The translations under genes and the position numbers were made by a program. The notes under the pieces were generated by a model. It made no database searches, was not told the origin of the DNA, and saw nothing but the letters and a program-made list of their open reading frames with translations. Of a stretch of DNA of 64,000 nucleotides, positions 7,613-17,183 are shown one piece after another. The DNA is from Idiomarina aminovorans. GTDB lineage: Bacteria; Pseudomonadota; Gammaproteobacteria; Enterobacterales; Alteromonadaceae. Numbering within the stretch: the first letter of the stretch is position 1; each line of letters begins with the position of its first letter. The stretch is taken from NCBI RefSeq assembly GCF_023155095.1, contig NZ_JAKNDA010000002.1, forward strand, positions 124,001-188,000, written 5' to 3'.

Positions 7613-8593
7613 ATGATGAAAAGTTACTTTGCGCCGGCATCTACGGGCAATCTGAGTGTCGGTTTTGATTTAATCGGTGTTGCGTTGCAGCCGGTATCGG
7701 GTGAGTGGTTGGGTGATATTTTGCACATTAAAGGTCATTCAGAACAAACCTCGCTGACCTGCAGTGGGCGCTACCAGCATCAGTTGCCCGTAGCGGATAC
7801 CGATAACCTGGTTATACAGGGCTATCGTCTTTTTAAAGCCAAAGTGGCTGAGGTCAAACCCGAACTCAATTTGCCCGAACTGGAGCTGCATCTTGAAAAA
7901 CGTTTGCCGGTTGGCAGTGGTTTAGGGTCAAGCGCCTGTTCGGTGGTGGTGGCTTTGTATGCGTTTAACGATTATTTTCAACACCCGTTGAACCAAACGC
8001 AGTTGTTACGGCTCATGGCTGAGGTTGAAGGGTCGGTCAGCGGTAGCTTGCACTATGACAACGTGGTTCCGTCGCTGCACGGTGGTTTGCAGCTTATTAT
8101 CCCGGACAGCGCGGCTAAAACCCGGGCGTTGCCGTGGTTCAGACACTGGCGTCTGGTGGTGAGTTATCCTGGCACAGGAATATCGACGAAAGCCGCACGG
8201 GAAGTGATGCCAAAGCAGCTAACGCTGAAAGACAGCGTCGCTTTTGCTGGTGAACTGGCCCGGTTCATCAGTGCACTATACACGGGGGATGAAGCCGATG
8301 CTCTGGCTGCTTTAAAGGATGTTGTTGCAGAACCCGCACGTATTGCGTTAATGCCCGAGCTACCTCAGTTGCGTAAAGATCTGGCTGTTTATAATATTGC
8401 TCATGTGGGTATTTCAGGCGCCGGACCAACCCTGTTTGCGGTGTGCACCAATGACCAGCAAGCGCAATTGTGTGCCAGTTATCTGGCTCAGCATTACAGT
8501 AAGAACCAGGATGCGATGACGCATATTTGTCAGGTAAGCGAACTTGGAGCGCGTCAAATTGAATCATTACCGGGGTCGTCATTATGCGTTTAA
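7613..8593 (+). CDS. thrB: Homoserine kinase
   Basis: ThrB phosphorylates homoserine with ATP. This GHMP-family kinase has the glycine-rich ATP loop LPVGSGLGSSACS near residue 96 and a C-terminal GISGAGPTLFAV motif. I place the start at the ATG at 7613, giving MMKSYFAPASTGN, because AAGGA lies about 10 bases upstream and the sequence aligns with E. coli ThrB (MVKVYAPAS). A GTG at 7592, overlapping the thrA stop, is in frame but less likely. Length is about 326 residues. It overlaps thrC by 10 bases. Confidence 0.96.
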   Translation: MMKSYFAPASTGNLSVGFDLIGVALQPVSGEWLGDILHIKGHSEQTSLTCSGRYQHQLPVADTDNLVIQGYRLFKAKVAEVKPELNLPELELHLEKRLPVGSGLGSSACSVVVALYAFNDYFQHPLNQTQLLRLMAEVEGSVSGSLHYDNVVPSLHGGLQLIIPDSAAKTRALPWFRHWRLVVSYPGTGISTKAAREVMPKQLTLKDSVAFAGELARFISALYTGDEADALAALKDVVAEPARIALMPELPQLRKDLAVYNIAHVGISGAGPTLFAVCTNDQQAQLCASYLAQHYSKNQDAMTHICQVSELGARQIESLPGSSLCV

Positions 8594-9861
8594 CGAATCT
8601 TAAGGTTGCTGAACAAAGTGTCAGTTTTTTACAGGCGGTGCAAATTGGTTTAGGTAAGCAGCAGGGCTTATTTTTCCCTCAGAGTTTTCCTCAACTGCCC
8701 GTCGACAATTTGCTCGCGATGCCTTTTCAACAGCGCAGCCAACGTATTATGCAGGCATTGATAGGCGACGAACTCAGCGACGCTGTTATTGGCAAACTGG
8801 TTGAACAGGCGTTTACCTTTGCGGCACCGCTGCAGTCAGTCAAAAACAACCTTTACTGCTTAGAATTATTTCATGGTCCGACTTTGGCGTTCAAAGACTT
8901 TGGCGCGCGCTTTATGGCACAAGCGATACAGCAGGCACGCGAGCTTGAAAAAACAACCATTGTTACCGCTACCTCGGGTGATACCGGAGCGGCTGTGGCT
9001 GATGCGTTTTATAAACAGCCGGGAATACAGGTGGTGGTGCTTTACCCCGAAGGCAAAGTCAGTGCCTTGCAGGAAAAGCAGTTCTCTACGCTGGGTGATA
9101 ATATCCTGACACTGGCCGTTGACGGCGATTTTGACCAGTGTCAGAGTCTGGTTAAGCAGGTTTTTGATGACCAGGAAGTGGTTTCTGCTTTGCATGTGAA
9201 TTCGGCCAATTCAATCAATATCAGTCGCTTGCTGGCGCAGGTGTGTTACTACTTTGAAGCGGTTGCGCAGTGTCCGCCGGATAGCCGCGAGCAGATTGTC
9301 TTTTCGGTTCCCAGCGGAAACTTCGGCAATTTATGCGCGGGTCTGATAGCGAAAGCAATGGGGTTACCTTTCAAACGTATAATAGCCGCTACAAACAGCA
9401 ACGACACGGTTCCTCGCTACTGGAATGAAGGGTATTGGCAAGGCAAACCGACACAGGCAACGTTATCTAATGCGATGGATATCAGCGAGCCAAATAACTG
9501 GCCCAGAATAGAAGCGATGCTTACGCGCGGACTCATTGCCAGAAGTGACATTCATGCGTATTCGGTCACAGAAGCCGATACTGAGACCGCTTTACGGGCT
9601 CTGGACAAACTGGGTTATGTCAGTGAGCCGCACGCTGCGGTTGCTTACTCAGCCTTAGAGCGTGACTTAGCCGACAACGAGGTGGGTGTTTTTTTAGGTA
9701 CGGCACATCCGGCCAAGTTTAAGCAATCGGTTGAAGAAATACTGGGTAAAACCATTGAGTTGCCGGGGGTATTAGCGGCTTGCCAGAAAAAGGACAGTTT
9801 GAGTGAGCGTATTCCGGCAGATTATCAACAGTTGCGCAAGCGTCTGTTGCAGTTGCGTTAA
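8584..9861 (+). CDS. thrC: Threonine synthase
   Basis: ThrC converts O-phosphohomoserine to threonine using pyridoxal phosphate. The PLP-binding lysine is in LAFKDFGARF near residue 100. TATSGDTGAAVADAF and SVPSGNFGNLCAG are the phosphate-binding and catalytic signatures of the family. At 425 residues it matches the E. coli-type short threonine synthase. The ATG lies inside the last codons of thrB (10-base overlap), suggesting coupled translation. It is the last gene of the thr operon. Confidence 0.97.
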   Translation: MRLTNLKVAEQSVSFLQAVQIGLGKQQGLFFPQSFPQLPVDNLLAMPFQQRSQRIMQALIGDELSDAVIGKLVEQAFTFAAPLQSVKNNLYCLELFHGPTLAFKDFGARFMAQAIQQARELEKTTIVTATSGDTGAAVADAFYKQPGIQVVVLYPEGKVSALQEKQFSTLGDNILTLAVDGDFDQCQSLVKQVFDDQEVVSALHVNSANSINISRLLAQVCYYFEAVAQCPPDSREQIVFSVPSGNFGNLCAGLIAKAMGLPFKRIIAATNSNDTVPRYWNEGYWQGKPTQATLSNAMDISEPNNWPRIEAMLTRGLIARSDIHAYSVTEADTETALRALDKLGYVSEPHAAVAYSALERDLADNEVGVFLGTAHPAKFKQSVEEILGKTIELPGVLAACQKKDSLSERIPADYQQLRKRLLQLR

Positions 9862-9867
9862 CGCTCT

Positions 9868-9920
9868 GTCGCATCGCGCAACTGTAACGCGTTCTCTTCA
9901 TGCTGTTCCAGCGATGCGAC
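9868..9920. repeat. Long-loop inverted repeat downstream of thrC
   Basis: GTCGCATCGC (9868-9877) is perfectly complementary to GCGATGCGAC (9911-9920), with 33 bases between. A competing 8-base pairing exists between CAGTTGCG in the thrC end (about 9850-9857) and CGCAACTG (about 9876-9883). There is no T tract, so it is not a standard intrinsic terminator. It lies between convergent genes and could act in 3' end formation or RNA stability. Confidence 0.45.
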
Positions 9921-9966
9921 GACGACTAACTGCAGCTTGATAACAACCATTCAGGAGCCATTTATG

Positions 9967-11961
9967 CTAATTCATGTCATTTAACCGTTTGGCAATGGCA
10001 TCAATTTTTTCACTCATTTGACTCAATTGATTAGAATCATCGGCATTACTGGCTGTAAGCGCTTGCAGTCGATTAACAAACTGACTTAATTCGCCCGATA
10101 CTTTTTGTTGCTCGCGGGACGCTTCGGCTATCTGAGTCGCTTTTTCAGTTATTTGCGAGAAGGCTTCAACCACTTGTTGCAGATGTGCTGATGTTGATTC
10201 AGTTAACTCAACGGCATTGTTAGTCTGGCTTTGTCCATGCTCCATGGAAGAAACAGACTCTTTAGAGCCCAGCTGTAACTGGTTGAGTATGGCTTCAATT
10301 TCTACGGCAGAACTTTGACTTTTAGAGGCCAGGTTGCGAACTTCATCCGCGACAACCGCAAAGCCACGACCACTCTCACCGGCTCTGGCGGCTTCAATTG
10401 CGGCATTTAACGCTAACAGATTGGTTTGCTCGGCAATATCGCGAATAGCGCTCAGCATGCCGTTAGCCTGCTTACTGTTTTCATCCAGTTTCAGAATGTT
10501 CTGTTGGGCATCGGCAATTGCTTTAGCCAACGTTTGCATGGTTGCCGTTGCACGAGCCATTTCCTGACCACTATTTAGTACGTCCTGATGAATACTTTCC
10601 ACCGTGGCTTTGGTTTCATCAGCGAAGTTAGCAACCTCCTGAGAACTGGCGCCCAGCTCTTCGGTTGACGCAGCCAGCGTGTGGTTTTCATCGCTGAGAC
10701 TGTTGGCTTTATTCAAAAACTCATCGCTGAAGTTTTTGAGTTTGTCGGCGTCGTAAACCAGGCTATTGGATTCATTATGAATTTCGTCCAGCAAGGCTTT
10801 TAGCTTATTGCCGTAGGCATTAACCGCCTGGCGCAATTCTCCTATCTCATTAATTGTGCCAACTTCCAGAGCTTGCGCATTGCCGCCGCTAGCGAGTCCT
10901 AAAATTTGCTCGGTTGTTTGCTGTATTTTAGCCAGTAGGTTACGGAAAAAGAACGCCGCAAGAATACCAACGGCCAGCAGCAGAGCGCCAATAGCCAGCA
11001 TCAGGAAAAGCCCCATATCCTGAGCCACCGCAGTCATTTTGTTTTTCGGTACAATCAGCCCAATGGTCCAACCCGTTTGTGGGTGTTTTATCAGGTCAAC
11101 GTGTGCGGCTTCATCTAAAATAGCGTCTTCTTCCAGCTCGATTGTCTCCGTACCCTGAAGGTTAACTGCCGTATTCAGAGTCTCTTTTAGCCATGTTGCT
11201 TTGTTCGCCAGTTCACTGGCGGTCATGAGGGAATCGTCGCCTTTTACTATCTGAACGGAAGATTGCGGGAAGCTAATCATTTGGCCCGCTGAGTCGAGCG
11301 CAAAGACATAACCTTCATTGTCTTTTCCGTATTGTTCAAATATTTCAGTGATACCATCAAGCATCATGTCTATTGTGGCTACCCCAGCGAAACGGTTGCT
11401 CTCCTGAATAGGAACAGTGCAAGTAACCATGGGGGTCTTCGTAAAGGGGTCAATGTAAGCTTCTGACCAACTGCAGCTATCAACAGCGGCTCCTTCACCC
11501 GCTTGATACCAACTTTCATTGTGATAGCCGGACCCGCCGGCGACGTTATAGTCATCCAGATATTCTATGCCACTGTCAGTACGCGCCCAGAAAAAACTGC
11601 GCCGTTGGACACCTTCAGTAAAGGCTCCTGGTTCAGGCCAGATACCGCCGCCGGAGATAGCTGAGTCGCCGTGGTTATCGATAATAGAGGGGAAAAGCCG
11701 CTTAAATAAACTTTCCTCTTTGGGAAGCTCCGCAGCGGCTAAGGCTAATGTACTTGTCAGTAGCTCGATTTGACCCAGGCGAGCTGTGAGTAAGTCGGAC
11801 AATGCGGTTTGATTGACCGATATCTGTTGTTTCTGTTGAGAAATAAGTTCAGGTTTCACCTTCATTTCTACAACGGCGAAAATGACAGCCATAGCCAATA
11901 CCAAGACTATCACAGACCCAAGGTTGATTTGCTGACGAATCATTAACGTTGCTTTGGTCAT
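9967..11961 (-). CDS. Methyl-accepting chemotaxis protein with periplasmic Cache sensor
   Basis: This 664-residue chemoreceptor has a membrane helix near residues 12-31 and a large periplasmic region (about 32-315) that looks like a double-Cache ligand-binding domain, with features such as SYWSEAY-like and [12 protein letters not shown] segments. A second membrane helix lies near 316-340, followed by a HAMP-like linker and a methyl-accepting signalling domain. The signalling tip contains [20 protein letters not shown] and [13 protein letters not shown], the most conserved chemoreceptor signature, which binds CheA/CheW. There is no C-terminal CheR-tethering pentapeptide; it ends in RLNDMN. The ligand is unknown, although Cache domains often bind amino acids or organic acids. 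It is a single gene, convergent with thrC. Confidence 0.93.
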   Translation of the reverse strand: MTKATLMIRQQINLGSVIVLVLAMAVIFAVVEMKVKPELISQQKQQISVNQTALSDLLTARLGQIELLTSTLALAAAELPKEESLFKRLFPSIIDNHGDSAISGGGIWPEPGAFTEGVQRRSFFWARTDSGIEYLDDYNVAGGSGYHNESWYQAGEGAAVDSCSWSEAYIDPFTKTPMVTCTVPIQESNRFAGVATIDMMLDGITEIFEQYGKDNEGYVFALDSAGQMISFPQSSVQIVKGDDSLMTASELANKATWLKETLNTAVNLQGTETIELEEDAILDEAAHVDLIKHPQTGWTIGLIVPKNKMTAVAQDMGLFLMLAIGALLLAVGILAAFFFRNLLAKIQQTTEQILGLASGGNAQALEVGTINEIGELRQAVNAYGNKLKALLDEIHNESNSLVYDADKLKNFSDEFLNKANSLSDENHTLAASTEELGASSQEVANFADETKATVESIHQDVLNSGQEMARATATMQTLAKAIADAQQNILKLDENSKQANGMLSAIRDIAEQTNLLALNAAIEAARAGESGRGFAVVADEVRNLASKSQSSAVEIEAILNQLQLGSKESVSSMEHGQSQTNNAVELTESTSAHLQQVVEAFSQITEKATQIAEASREQQKVSGELSQFVNRLQALTASNADDSNQLSQMSEKIDAIAKRLNDMN

Positions 11962-12025
11962 AGAAGCTAATCCCGAAAATAAGGTAAACTTATAACAAGT
12001 ATTAACACAGATGTTAAAAAGTGCA

Positions 12026-12493
12026 ATGACTCCAGCAATTGATTTTACAAGAAAAAGCCAGGTTTCTTTTAAGGTGCATGAATATAGCCATGAACCGGCG
12101 AGTGAATCTTATGGTCATGAAGCGGCTGAAAAACTGGGCGTTCCCGAGGAACAAGTATTCAAAACGCTAGTTGTGAGCCTCGATGGTAAAGAGCTGGCGG
12201 TCGCTATTATTCCGGTTTCATTAATGTTGAGCTTAAAGTTGATGGCTAAAGCGTTAAAGGCAAAAAAAGCGACCATGGCGGTTAAAAGTGATGTGGAACG
12301 CGCTACGGGTTATGTTCTTGGCGGCGTAAGCCCGCTTGGCCAAAAGAAGCGTCTCAGAACCGTCATTGATGCCTCCGCGAGGGACCATTCTTCGATATTT
12401 ATCAGTGCCGGACGCAGAGGCCTGGACATGGAGCTAAACCCTGAAGATTTAAGGACTTTGCTGAAGGCTGAATTTATTGAGATAAGTCAGTAA
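12026..12493 (+). CDS. ybaK: YbaK-type Cys-tRNA(Pro) deacylase
   Basis: The product hydrolyses Cys mischarged on tRNA-Pro, clearing errors made by prolyl-tRNA synthetase. The sequence follows E. coli YbaK closely: MTPAIDF start, [36 protein letters not shown] and [13 protein letters not shown] chose the ATG at 12026 because it aligns with the family N-terminus; an in-frame ATG at 12011 would add five residues. No clear Shine-Dalgarno sequence is visible for either. The gene is divergent from the chemoreceptor and convergent with the ABC permease gene. Confidence 0.93.
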   Translation: MTPAIDFTRKSQVSFKVHEYSHEPASESYGHEAAEKLGVPEEQVFKTLVVSLDGKELAVAIIPVSLMLSLKLMAKALKAKKATMAVKSDVERATGYVLGGVSPLGQKKRLRTVIDASARDHSSIFISAGRRGLDMELNPEDLRTLLKAEFIEISQ

Positions 12494-12612
12494 TATCTGG
12501 GCAGTAACATTTTTAACCGGCTGGGCAATATTCAGCGTTTCGGCACGGCCGCAGCCACTGCCCGTTAACGAACGAATCTTATAGTTCGACCAGTGGGTCG
12601 GCCTTTCTGTTT

Positions 12613-13350
12613 TTATCGGGAAAGCCGCTGATAACGCCAATAAATGACGGCAAGCATCGCACCACAAAACGCAACTAAGTAAAGCAGGTGTAGCCATAGG
12701 CTTTGCCCCAGGCTTGTACCGATAACAGCGTGTGCAAGCTGAGCGTAATGGTATGAGGGTAACGCATAAGCGATGTAGCTAACCGTGTCAGGTAAAAACT
12801 GAATGGGTACCCATAGGCCTGATAGAAATGCCATCGGTAAATAAACCAGGTTAACCACTGCCGGTGCTGCTTTATCAGATAAACAAAGCCCCATGAATAA
12901 GCCAATTAAGGCAAACGGCAGGGTACCAATCAATAATACGATGAATAACAGGGTCCATTGCCATAACCACAGCTGCACTCCGGCAAAAACAGCGGCAGTA
13001 ATAAACAACAGCAGCGCGATGCACGCGGCAAAAACCAGGCTGCTAAAGAACTTGGCCACCACATAGGCTGAAAGCGGCATCGGTGAAACTCGTTTGAGCG
13101 TGAGCCAGCCATGCGCGCGGTCGCTGGCAACCGCCGTGGCGTAATTAAACAAGGCAGGCCCCATCATGCCAAAGCAGGCGTAGGACACCAACATGTACTC
13201 GCCTTGTGCGGCGCTGAAATTAAAAACAATGCCGAAGAATACGTAAAACACGAGTGGGAATAACATGGCCGGCAAAAAGAATGCGGGCGTGCGCCATAAG
13301 CTGAGCAAATCATAACGACTTTCTTTGAAGTAAATAGCACGATTAAGCAT
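12613..13350 (-). CDS. ABC-2 type transporter permease
   Basis: This 245-residue protein has about six hydrophobic segments (roughly residues 24-47, 55-75, 98-125, 132-155, 165-185, 220-238), typical of ABC-2 permeases. The start is the ATG at 13350, which overlaps the end of the upstream ATPase gene by 8 bases (ATGCTTAA). A longer in-frame extension to 13491 exists but would run far into the ATPase. It pairs with the ATPase at 13343-14068 to make an exporter of unknown substrate. Divergent DesK/DesR-like genes suggest control by membrane or envelope signals; that link is inferred from position. Confidence 0.9.
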   Translation of the reverse strand: MLNRAIYFKESRYDLLSLWRTPAFFLPAMLFPLVFYVFFGIVFNFSAAQGEYMLVSYACFGMMGPALFNYATAVASDRAHGWLTLKRVSPMPLSAYVVAKFFSSLVFAACIALLLFITAAVFAGVQLWLWQWTLLFIVLLIGTLPFALIGLFMGLCLSDKAAPAVVNLVYLPMAFLSGLWVPIQFLPDTVSYIAYALPSYHYAQLAHAVIGTSLGQSLWLHLLYLVAFCGAMLAVIYWRYQRLSR

Positions 13351-14068
13351 GAGCGGGCTCCCGAATAAGTTGTAAGTAAGCAGATTCCAGAGAGCTATAG
13401 TTGCCTTTAATCTCGCTGACAGTTCCTTGTGCAATAATCCGTCCTTCCCGCAGAATGGCGACACGATCGGCGAGGCGTTCTGCTTCTTCAATGTAATGCG
13501 TGGTCAAAACTAAAGCGCAGCCTTGTTGTCGACGCTGCTTAATCTGCTGCCAAAGCCCATGGCGCGCTTCAACGTCCATACCGACGGTTGGTTCATCAAG
13601 GAACAGTAAGTCGGGGTTACCGGCGACAGCAATAGCGAAGAGTACCTGCTGGCGCTGCCCTCCGGAGAGTTTACCGAAACGCTGCTTCGCAATAGCGGTT
13701 AAATCAAACTGCTCTTGTAGTAATTCACCGGTAGTACCGGCGGGGTAGTAACTGCAAAACAGAGCCAACTGTTCAGCGACTGTTAAATTAGCGTTCAGGG
13801 TGCCAAGCTGCATCATAACGCCAATACGCTGGCGTATGTTTAGTGGTCGATGTTGGTTTCTAAGCGGTGTGCCCAGAACTTCTAAATGCTTAGCCGTGTA
13901 ATTGTGCATACCAAGAATACTATTGATTAAGGTGGTTTTACCGGCGCCATTTTTTCCGAGTACAGCAAGCACCTCGCCGGCATAAGCGGTAAGGCTGACG
14001 TCAGTAAGCGCCGTTTTAGAGCCGTAGGTTTTACTCAAAAATTGTACGTCGAGATTGATTTGACCCAT
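13343..14068 (-). CDS. ABC transporter ATP-binding protein
   Basis: This ATPase energises the adjacent ABC-2 permease. Walker A is GKNGAGKTT near residue 38, the ABC signature is LSGGQRQQV near residue 135, and Walker B is LLFLDEPTVGMD near residue 156, followed by the H-loop TTHYIEEAE. I start at the ATG at 14068 (MGQINLDVQF), which has AGGAA seven bases upstream. In-frame upstream codons to 14110 are possible but lack a better ribosome site. Related pairs with DesKR-like regulators are linked to membrane-active compounds in Gram-positives, such as linearmycin resistance; whether that applies here is unknown. Confidence 0.92.
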   Translation of the reverse strand: MGQINLDVQFLSKTYGSKTALTDVSLTAYAGEVLAVLGKNGAGKTTLINSILGMHNYTAKHLEVLGTPLRNQHRPLNIRQRIGVMMQLGTLNANLTVAEQLALFCSYYPAGTTGELLQEQFDLTAIAKQRFGKLSGGQRQQVLFAIAVAGNPDLLFLDEPTVGMDVEARHGLWQQIKQRRQQGCALVLTTHYIEEAERLADRVAILREGRIIAQGTVSEIKGNYSSLESAYLQLIREPAHA

Positions 14069-14136
14069 TATAAATTCCTGTGGATTCATCGTTGAAACGA
14101 GTTTAGCCAACAGTCATCCGGACGGGCAGTGGCTTA

Positions 14137-14165
14137 TGTCACCGATTCACAATGACATTTGTCAC
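14137..14165. promoter_or_regulatory. Candidate operator between the ABC operon and the two-component genes
   Basis: A perfect inverted repeat, TGACA-TT-TGTCA, lies at 14153-14164. The hexamer TGTCAC occurs twice in direct orientation, at 14137 and 14160, spaced 23 bases start to start, about two helical turns. It sits in the divergent promoter region, so it is a reasonable candidate binding site for the DesR-like regulator. No experimental or family consensus supports it. Confidence 0.35.
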
Positions 14166-14243
14166 TGGTGCGTTCCCGACTGGGCAGCCATAATAAAAGC
14201 ATTGAATAACAATTAGCGGTGCTATTTCGCACTACGTGAAACT

Positions 14244-15326
14244 ATGTCGCACAGCCAACTGACGCGAGAACAAAAGCACGCCTGGATTTATCTTTTTAAC
14301 CTGGGCTTCTATATTTTGCCGATGGTGCTTTTCCCTTATCCGGTTCGGGAAATTGTCATCATGGTGGTGGCAATGTTTGTTTTTGTCGGTTTTTATTACC
14401 GTTGTTATTTTGTGCCACGCGAGCAAATGCTATGGCCAATTCTTGGTATGTATTTTATTGCTTGTGCAGTGACTCCAATGAACCCAGGGTCTATTGCGCT
14501 TTTTAGCTATGTCGGCTTTTTTATCGCTTTCGCCTACAGTTGGCAGGTCGCTATTGCCGGTTTTAGCGGCTTAGTTCTAACTTTAGCGGTTTTTCATTTT
14601 GGTCCGGGTACCCGCTGGGATCTCTTCTTGCCCTATGGCGTTGCCATTGTCGGTACGGTTTCTGTTTTTGGTCGGGTAGAGCGGCTTAGACAACGCCATG
14701 CTGAGGAACAACAACGTGACGCGCAGGAGATAGAGCGCCTGGCAACCAGTGTTGAGCGCGAGCGAATAGCACGCGACTTGCACGATATTCTGGGCCATAC
14801 CCTTTCCAGCGTTATTTTGAAGTCTGACCTTGCTCAGGCTCAGCTCGCGAAACAACGTTACGATGAAGCGTCTGTACAGCTTGCCGAACTCAGTGATATC
14901 GCCCGTGAAAGCCTGTCTCAGGTACGGCAAAGTGTGTCGGGTTATAGGCATGGCGGGTTATCGCTTGAGTTACGGCGGCTTGAGCAACGCTTAAAAGACG
15001 CAGGTTTCCGTACTTTTATCACCGGCAAACCTCCTATTATTGATGAACAGCGCGAAACCGCATTAGTCTTAGCGATAACCGAATTGGTAACCAATATTAT
15101 TCGCCACAGCAATGGCGAGCAGTGCCTCATTCACTTTGACGAAAGCTCCGACATTTACGTTATAAACGTAACAGATAACGGTAATTGCCAGACTGTTAGC
15201 GCAGGTAATGGTTTAAGTGGTGTAGAACGCAGAATAGAAAACTTGGGCGGTTCAATGGCAATATCAACCAATAAAGGTTGTAGGGTGGGTCTACAGTTCC
15301 CCAAATTTACGGAGCAATCCGTATGA
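14244..15326 (+). CDS. DesK-like sensor histidine kinase
   Basis: This 360-residue membrane kinase has an N-terminal block of about four or five membrane helices (residues 15-140) with no large periplasmic loop, like DesK-type sensors of membrane state. A HisKA_3 dimerisation domain contains ERERIARDLHDILGHTLSS, with the phosphorylated His near residue 179. A HATPase domain has the N-box ITELVTNIIRHS and a GNGLSGVERRIENLGG G-box. It overlaps the response regulator gene by 4 bases and is divergent from the ABC transporter operon. The signal is probably within the membrane; this is an inference from topology. Confidence 0.92.
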   Translation: MSHSQLTREQKHAWIYLFNLGFYILPMVLFPYPVREIVIMVVAMFVFVGFYYRCYFVPREQMLWPILGMYFIACAVTPMNPGSIALFSYVGFFIAFAYSWQVAIAGFSGLVLTLAVFHFGPGTRWDLFLPYGVAIVGTVSVFGRVERLRQRHAEEQQRDAQEIERLATSVERERIARDLHDILGHTLSSVILKSDLAQAQLAKQRYDEASVQLAELSDIARESLSQVRQSVSGYRHGGLSLELRRLEQRLKDAGFRTFITGKPPIIDEQRETALVLAITELVTNIIRHSNGEQCLIHFDESSDIYVINVTDNGNCQTVSAGNGLSGVERRIENLGGSMAISTNKGCRVGLQFPKFTEQSV

Positions 15327-15919
15327 GAATTTTCTTAGCCGAAGATCAAGCTATGGTAAGGACGGCCTTAGCCAGTTTACTGCGACTGGAGTCTGACTAC
15401 GAGGTTGATGAAGCTGTTGATGGCCTTGATGCTCAGGAAAAGTTACAAAAACACGATTATGACGTGCTACTGAGCGACATTGAAATGCCCTATATGTCGG
15501 GTTTAGAGCTCGTACAGTGGGCACGACAAGAAAATCCTCAAATGCGCTCAGTTATTATCACTACTTTTAATCGTGCGGGCTATATTAAGCGGGCTATTGA
15601 TGCGGGCGTCCGTGGGTTTCTACTCAAAGATGCGCCAATTAATGAATTGATCACCTCACTGCAGCGAGTTAGCCGGGGCGAACAAGTCATCAGCAATGAG
15701 CTTTTATTACAAGCTTTAGGCCAGCACGACCCGTTAACTGAAAAGGAGCGTAAGGCACTGCGTTTGGCTGGGCAGGGATTAAGTACGCAAGCTATTGCTA
15801 AGCAACTTTTTATTGCAGAAGGTACCGCGCGTAACTACCTTTCCGAGGCAATTAATAAGCTGCATGCCAGTAATCGTACTGAGGCAGCTCGTATTGCCCA
15901 TCAGAAAGGTTGGTTATAA
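15323..15919 (+). CDS. NarL/LuxR-family response regulator (DesR-like)
   Basis: This 198-residue regulator has an N-terminal receiver domain with the acidic pair ED at the start (FLAEDQ), the phospho-acceptor Asp in LLSDIEMPYMSG near residue 54, and the Lys in LLKDAP near residue 104. The C-terminal LuxR-type helix-turn-helix covers about residues 135-195 (LTEKERKALRLAGQGLSTQAIA). Its ATG overlaps the kinase gene, marking a cognate pair. The likely target is the divergent ABC transporter operon, via the inverted repeat near 14153. This pairing of kinase, regulator and transporter is inferred from gene order. Confidence 0.92.
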   Translation: MRIFLAEDQAMVRTALASLLRLESDYEVDEAVDGLDAQEKLQKHDYDVLLSDIEMPYMSGLELVQWARQENPQMRSVIITTFNRAGYIKRAIDAGVRGFLLKDAPINELITSLQRVSRGEQVISNELLLQALGQHDPLTEKERKALRLAGQGLSTQAIAKQLFIAEGTARNYLSEAINKLHASNRTEAARIAHQKGWL

Positions 15920-15928
15920 TAGCCCGGT

Positions 15929-16927
15929 TTATAACTTAACTATTAGTTTGCCTTTGTTGTCACCGCTAAAGAACAGGTTCAATCCCTCAATGGCTGACTC
16001 CAGTCCTTCCAATACATGCGAGCGATACTGGATTTTTCCGGCTTGAACATATGGTGTTAATTTACCCAGTAAGCTTGGAACCTCGTCAAAATGGTCCGGC
16101 ATGGTGAAGCCCTGAATGGTTAAGCGCTTTTTAATCACAGGTACCCAGCTTGGCCCCGGACTCGGCACGGCCTTGTCGTAGTCGGCTATCATGCCGCAAA
16201 CCACTACACGACCGTGCGCGTTCATGCGGTCAATGACCCGGTTTTGAATGGGGCCGCCGGTGTTTTCAAAGTACAAGTCGATGCCGTCAGGGGTCAGTTT
16301 GGTTAGCTGGTCGTCTAAATCGCCGCCTTTATAGTTAATGGCACCATCAAACCCTAACTCGTTCACTATCCAGTTGGCTTTTTCGTCGCTGCCGACCACA
16401 CCAATAACGGTAAGACCTTCGGCTTTAGCCAGTTGTCCGACGATAGAACCTACCGAACCAGCGGCACCTGTAACTACCAGAGTTTCGCCTTGCTGCGGTT
16501 TGCCGACATTGAACAGCCCCTGGGTAGCGGTTAATCCAGGCAGAGCAAATACCGACAGTACGGTCTCGTCAGGCACCTCGGCCTGCACCTTGTTAGTGCC
16601 CTGGCCATTACTCAGCGCATATTCTTGCCAACCCATCATGCCCATAACGCGATCACCCACGCTAAAGTCAGGATGGTTACTTTCAATAACCTCGCCGACA
16701 CCCGAGCTGCGCATGACGGTGCCAAGTTCAACCGGTGGAATGTAACTTTCAGTGTCCGGGCTCATCCAGCCGAACATGGCAGGGTCGAGCGACATTTGAG
16801 TCTGTTTAATCAGCATTTCGCCCGAGCTGACCTCAGGCAGTTCCTTTTCCACGACTTCAAATACGTCGGCCGAGACCGGGCCTGGCTGGGGGCGTTTAAT
16901 CAGGTTAATGGCTTTATAAGTGCTCAT
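15929..16927 (-). CDS. NADP-dependent oxidoreductase, CurA-like MDR family
   Basis: The 332-residue zinc-free medium-chain reductase resembles E. coli CurA (NADPH-dependent curcumin reductase) and leukotriene B4 12-hydroxydehydrogenases. Evidence includes SLDPAMFGWM in the N-terminal catalytic domain, the dinucleotide-binding GAAGSVGSIVGQLAK near residue 154, and the C-terminal GKLIVKL. These enzymes reduce activated double bonds of enones. The physiological substrate is not predictable. It is convergent with the response regulator gene, with a 9-base gap, and stands alone. Confidence 0.88.
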   Translation of the reverse strand: MSTYKAINLIKRPQPGPVSADVFEVVEKELPEVSSGEMLIKQTQMSLDPAMFGWMSPDTESYIPPVELGTVMRSSGVGEVIESNHPDFSVGDRVMGMMGWQEYALSNGQGTNKVQAEVPDETVLSVFALPGLTATQGLFNVGKPQQGETLVVTGAAGSVGSIVGQLAKAEGLTVIGVVGSDEKANWIVNELGFDGAINYKGGDLDDQLTKLTPDGIDLYFENTGGPIQNRVIDRMNAHGRVVVCGMIADYDKAVPSPGPSWVPVIKKRLTIQGFTMPDHFDEVPSLLGKLTPYVQAGKIQYRSHVLEGLESAIEGLNLFFSGDNKGKLIVKL

Positions 16928-17183
16928 AGAGTTTCCTTTTTATTAAAATATGTATATTCCTTATATGGTTACTCTGATTGGTGAATGAAAGGTCAATCTT
17001 GTGAGATTTATCCCTTTCTTTTGTAAACAGTAGTTGCCGGATATTGTGAACTGCATCTAAGTCGATTAATATCAAAACGATAGTTGCTGTTCTGAAAAGG
17101 ATATCAGGCATTGCGTAAACTGTGTTGGCTTATTCTTTTCTTACTATAAAAACTGTTTACGTTTATATAACAAGGAGATAAAA
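16928..17183. other. Intergenic region with no recognised element
   Basis: This AT-rich 256-base gap separates the divergent CurA-like gene and the DUF4282 gene and must contain both promoters. A TATAAA near 17145 could be a -10 for the downstream gene, but no convincing -35 is seen. An AAGGAG ribosome site ends the region just before the ATG at 17184. No other gene or repeat is visible. Confidence 0.5.
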
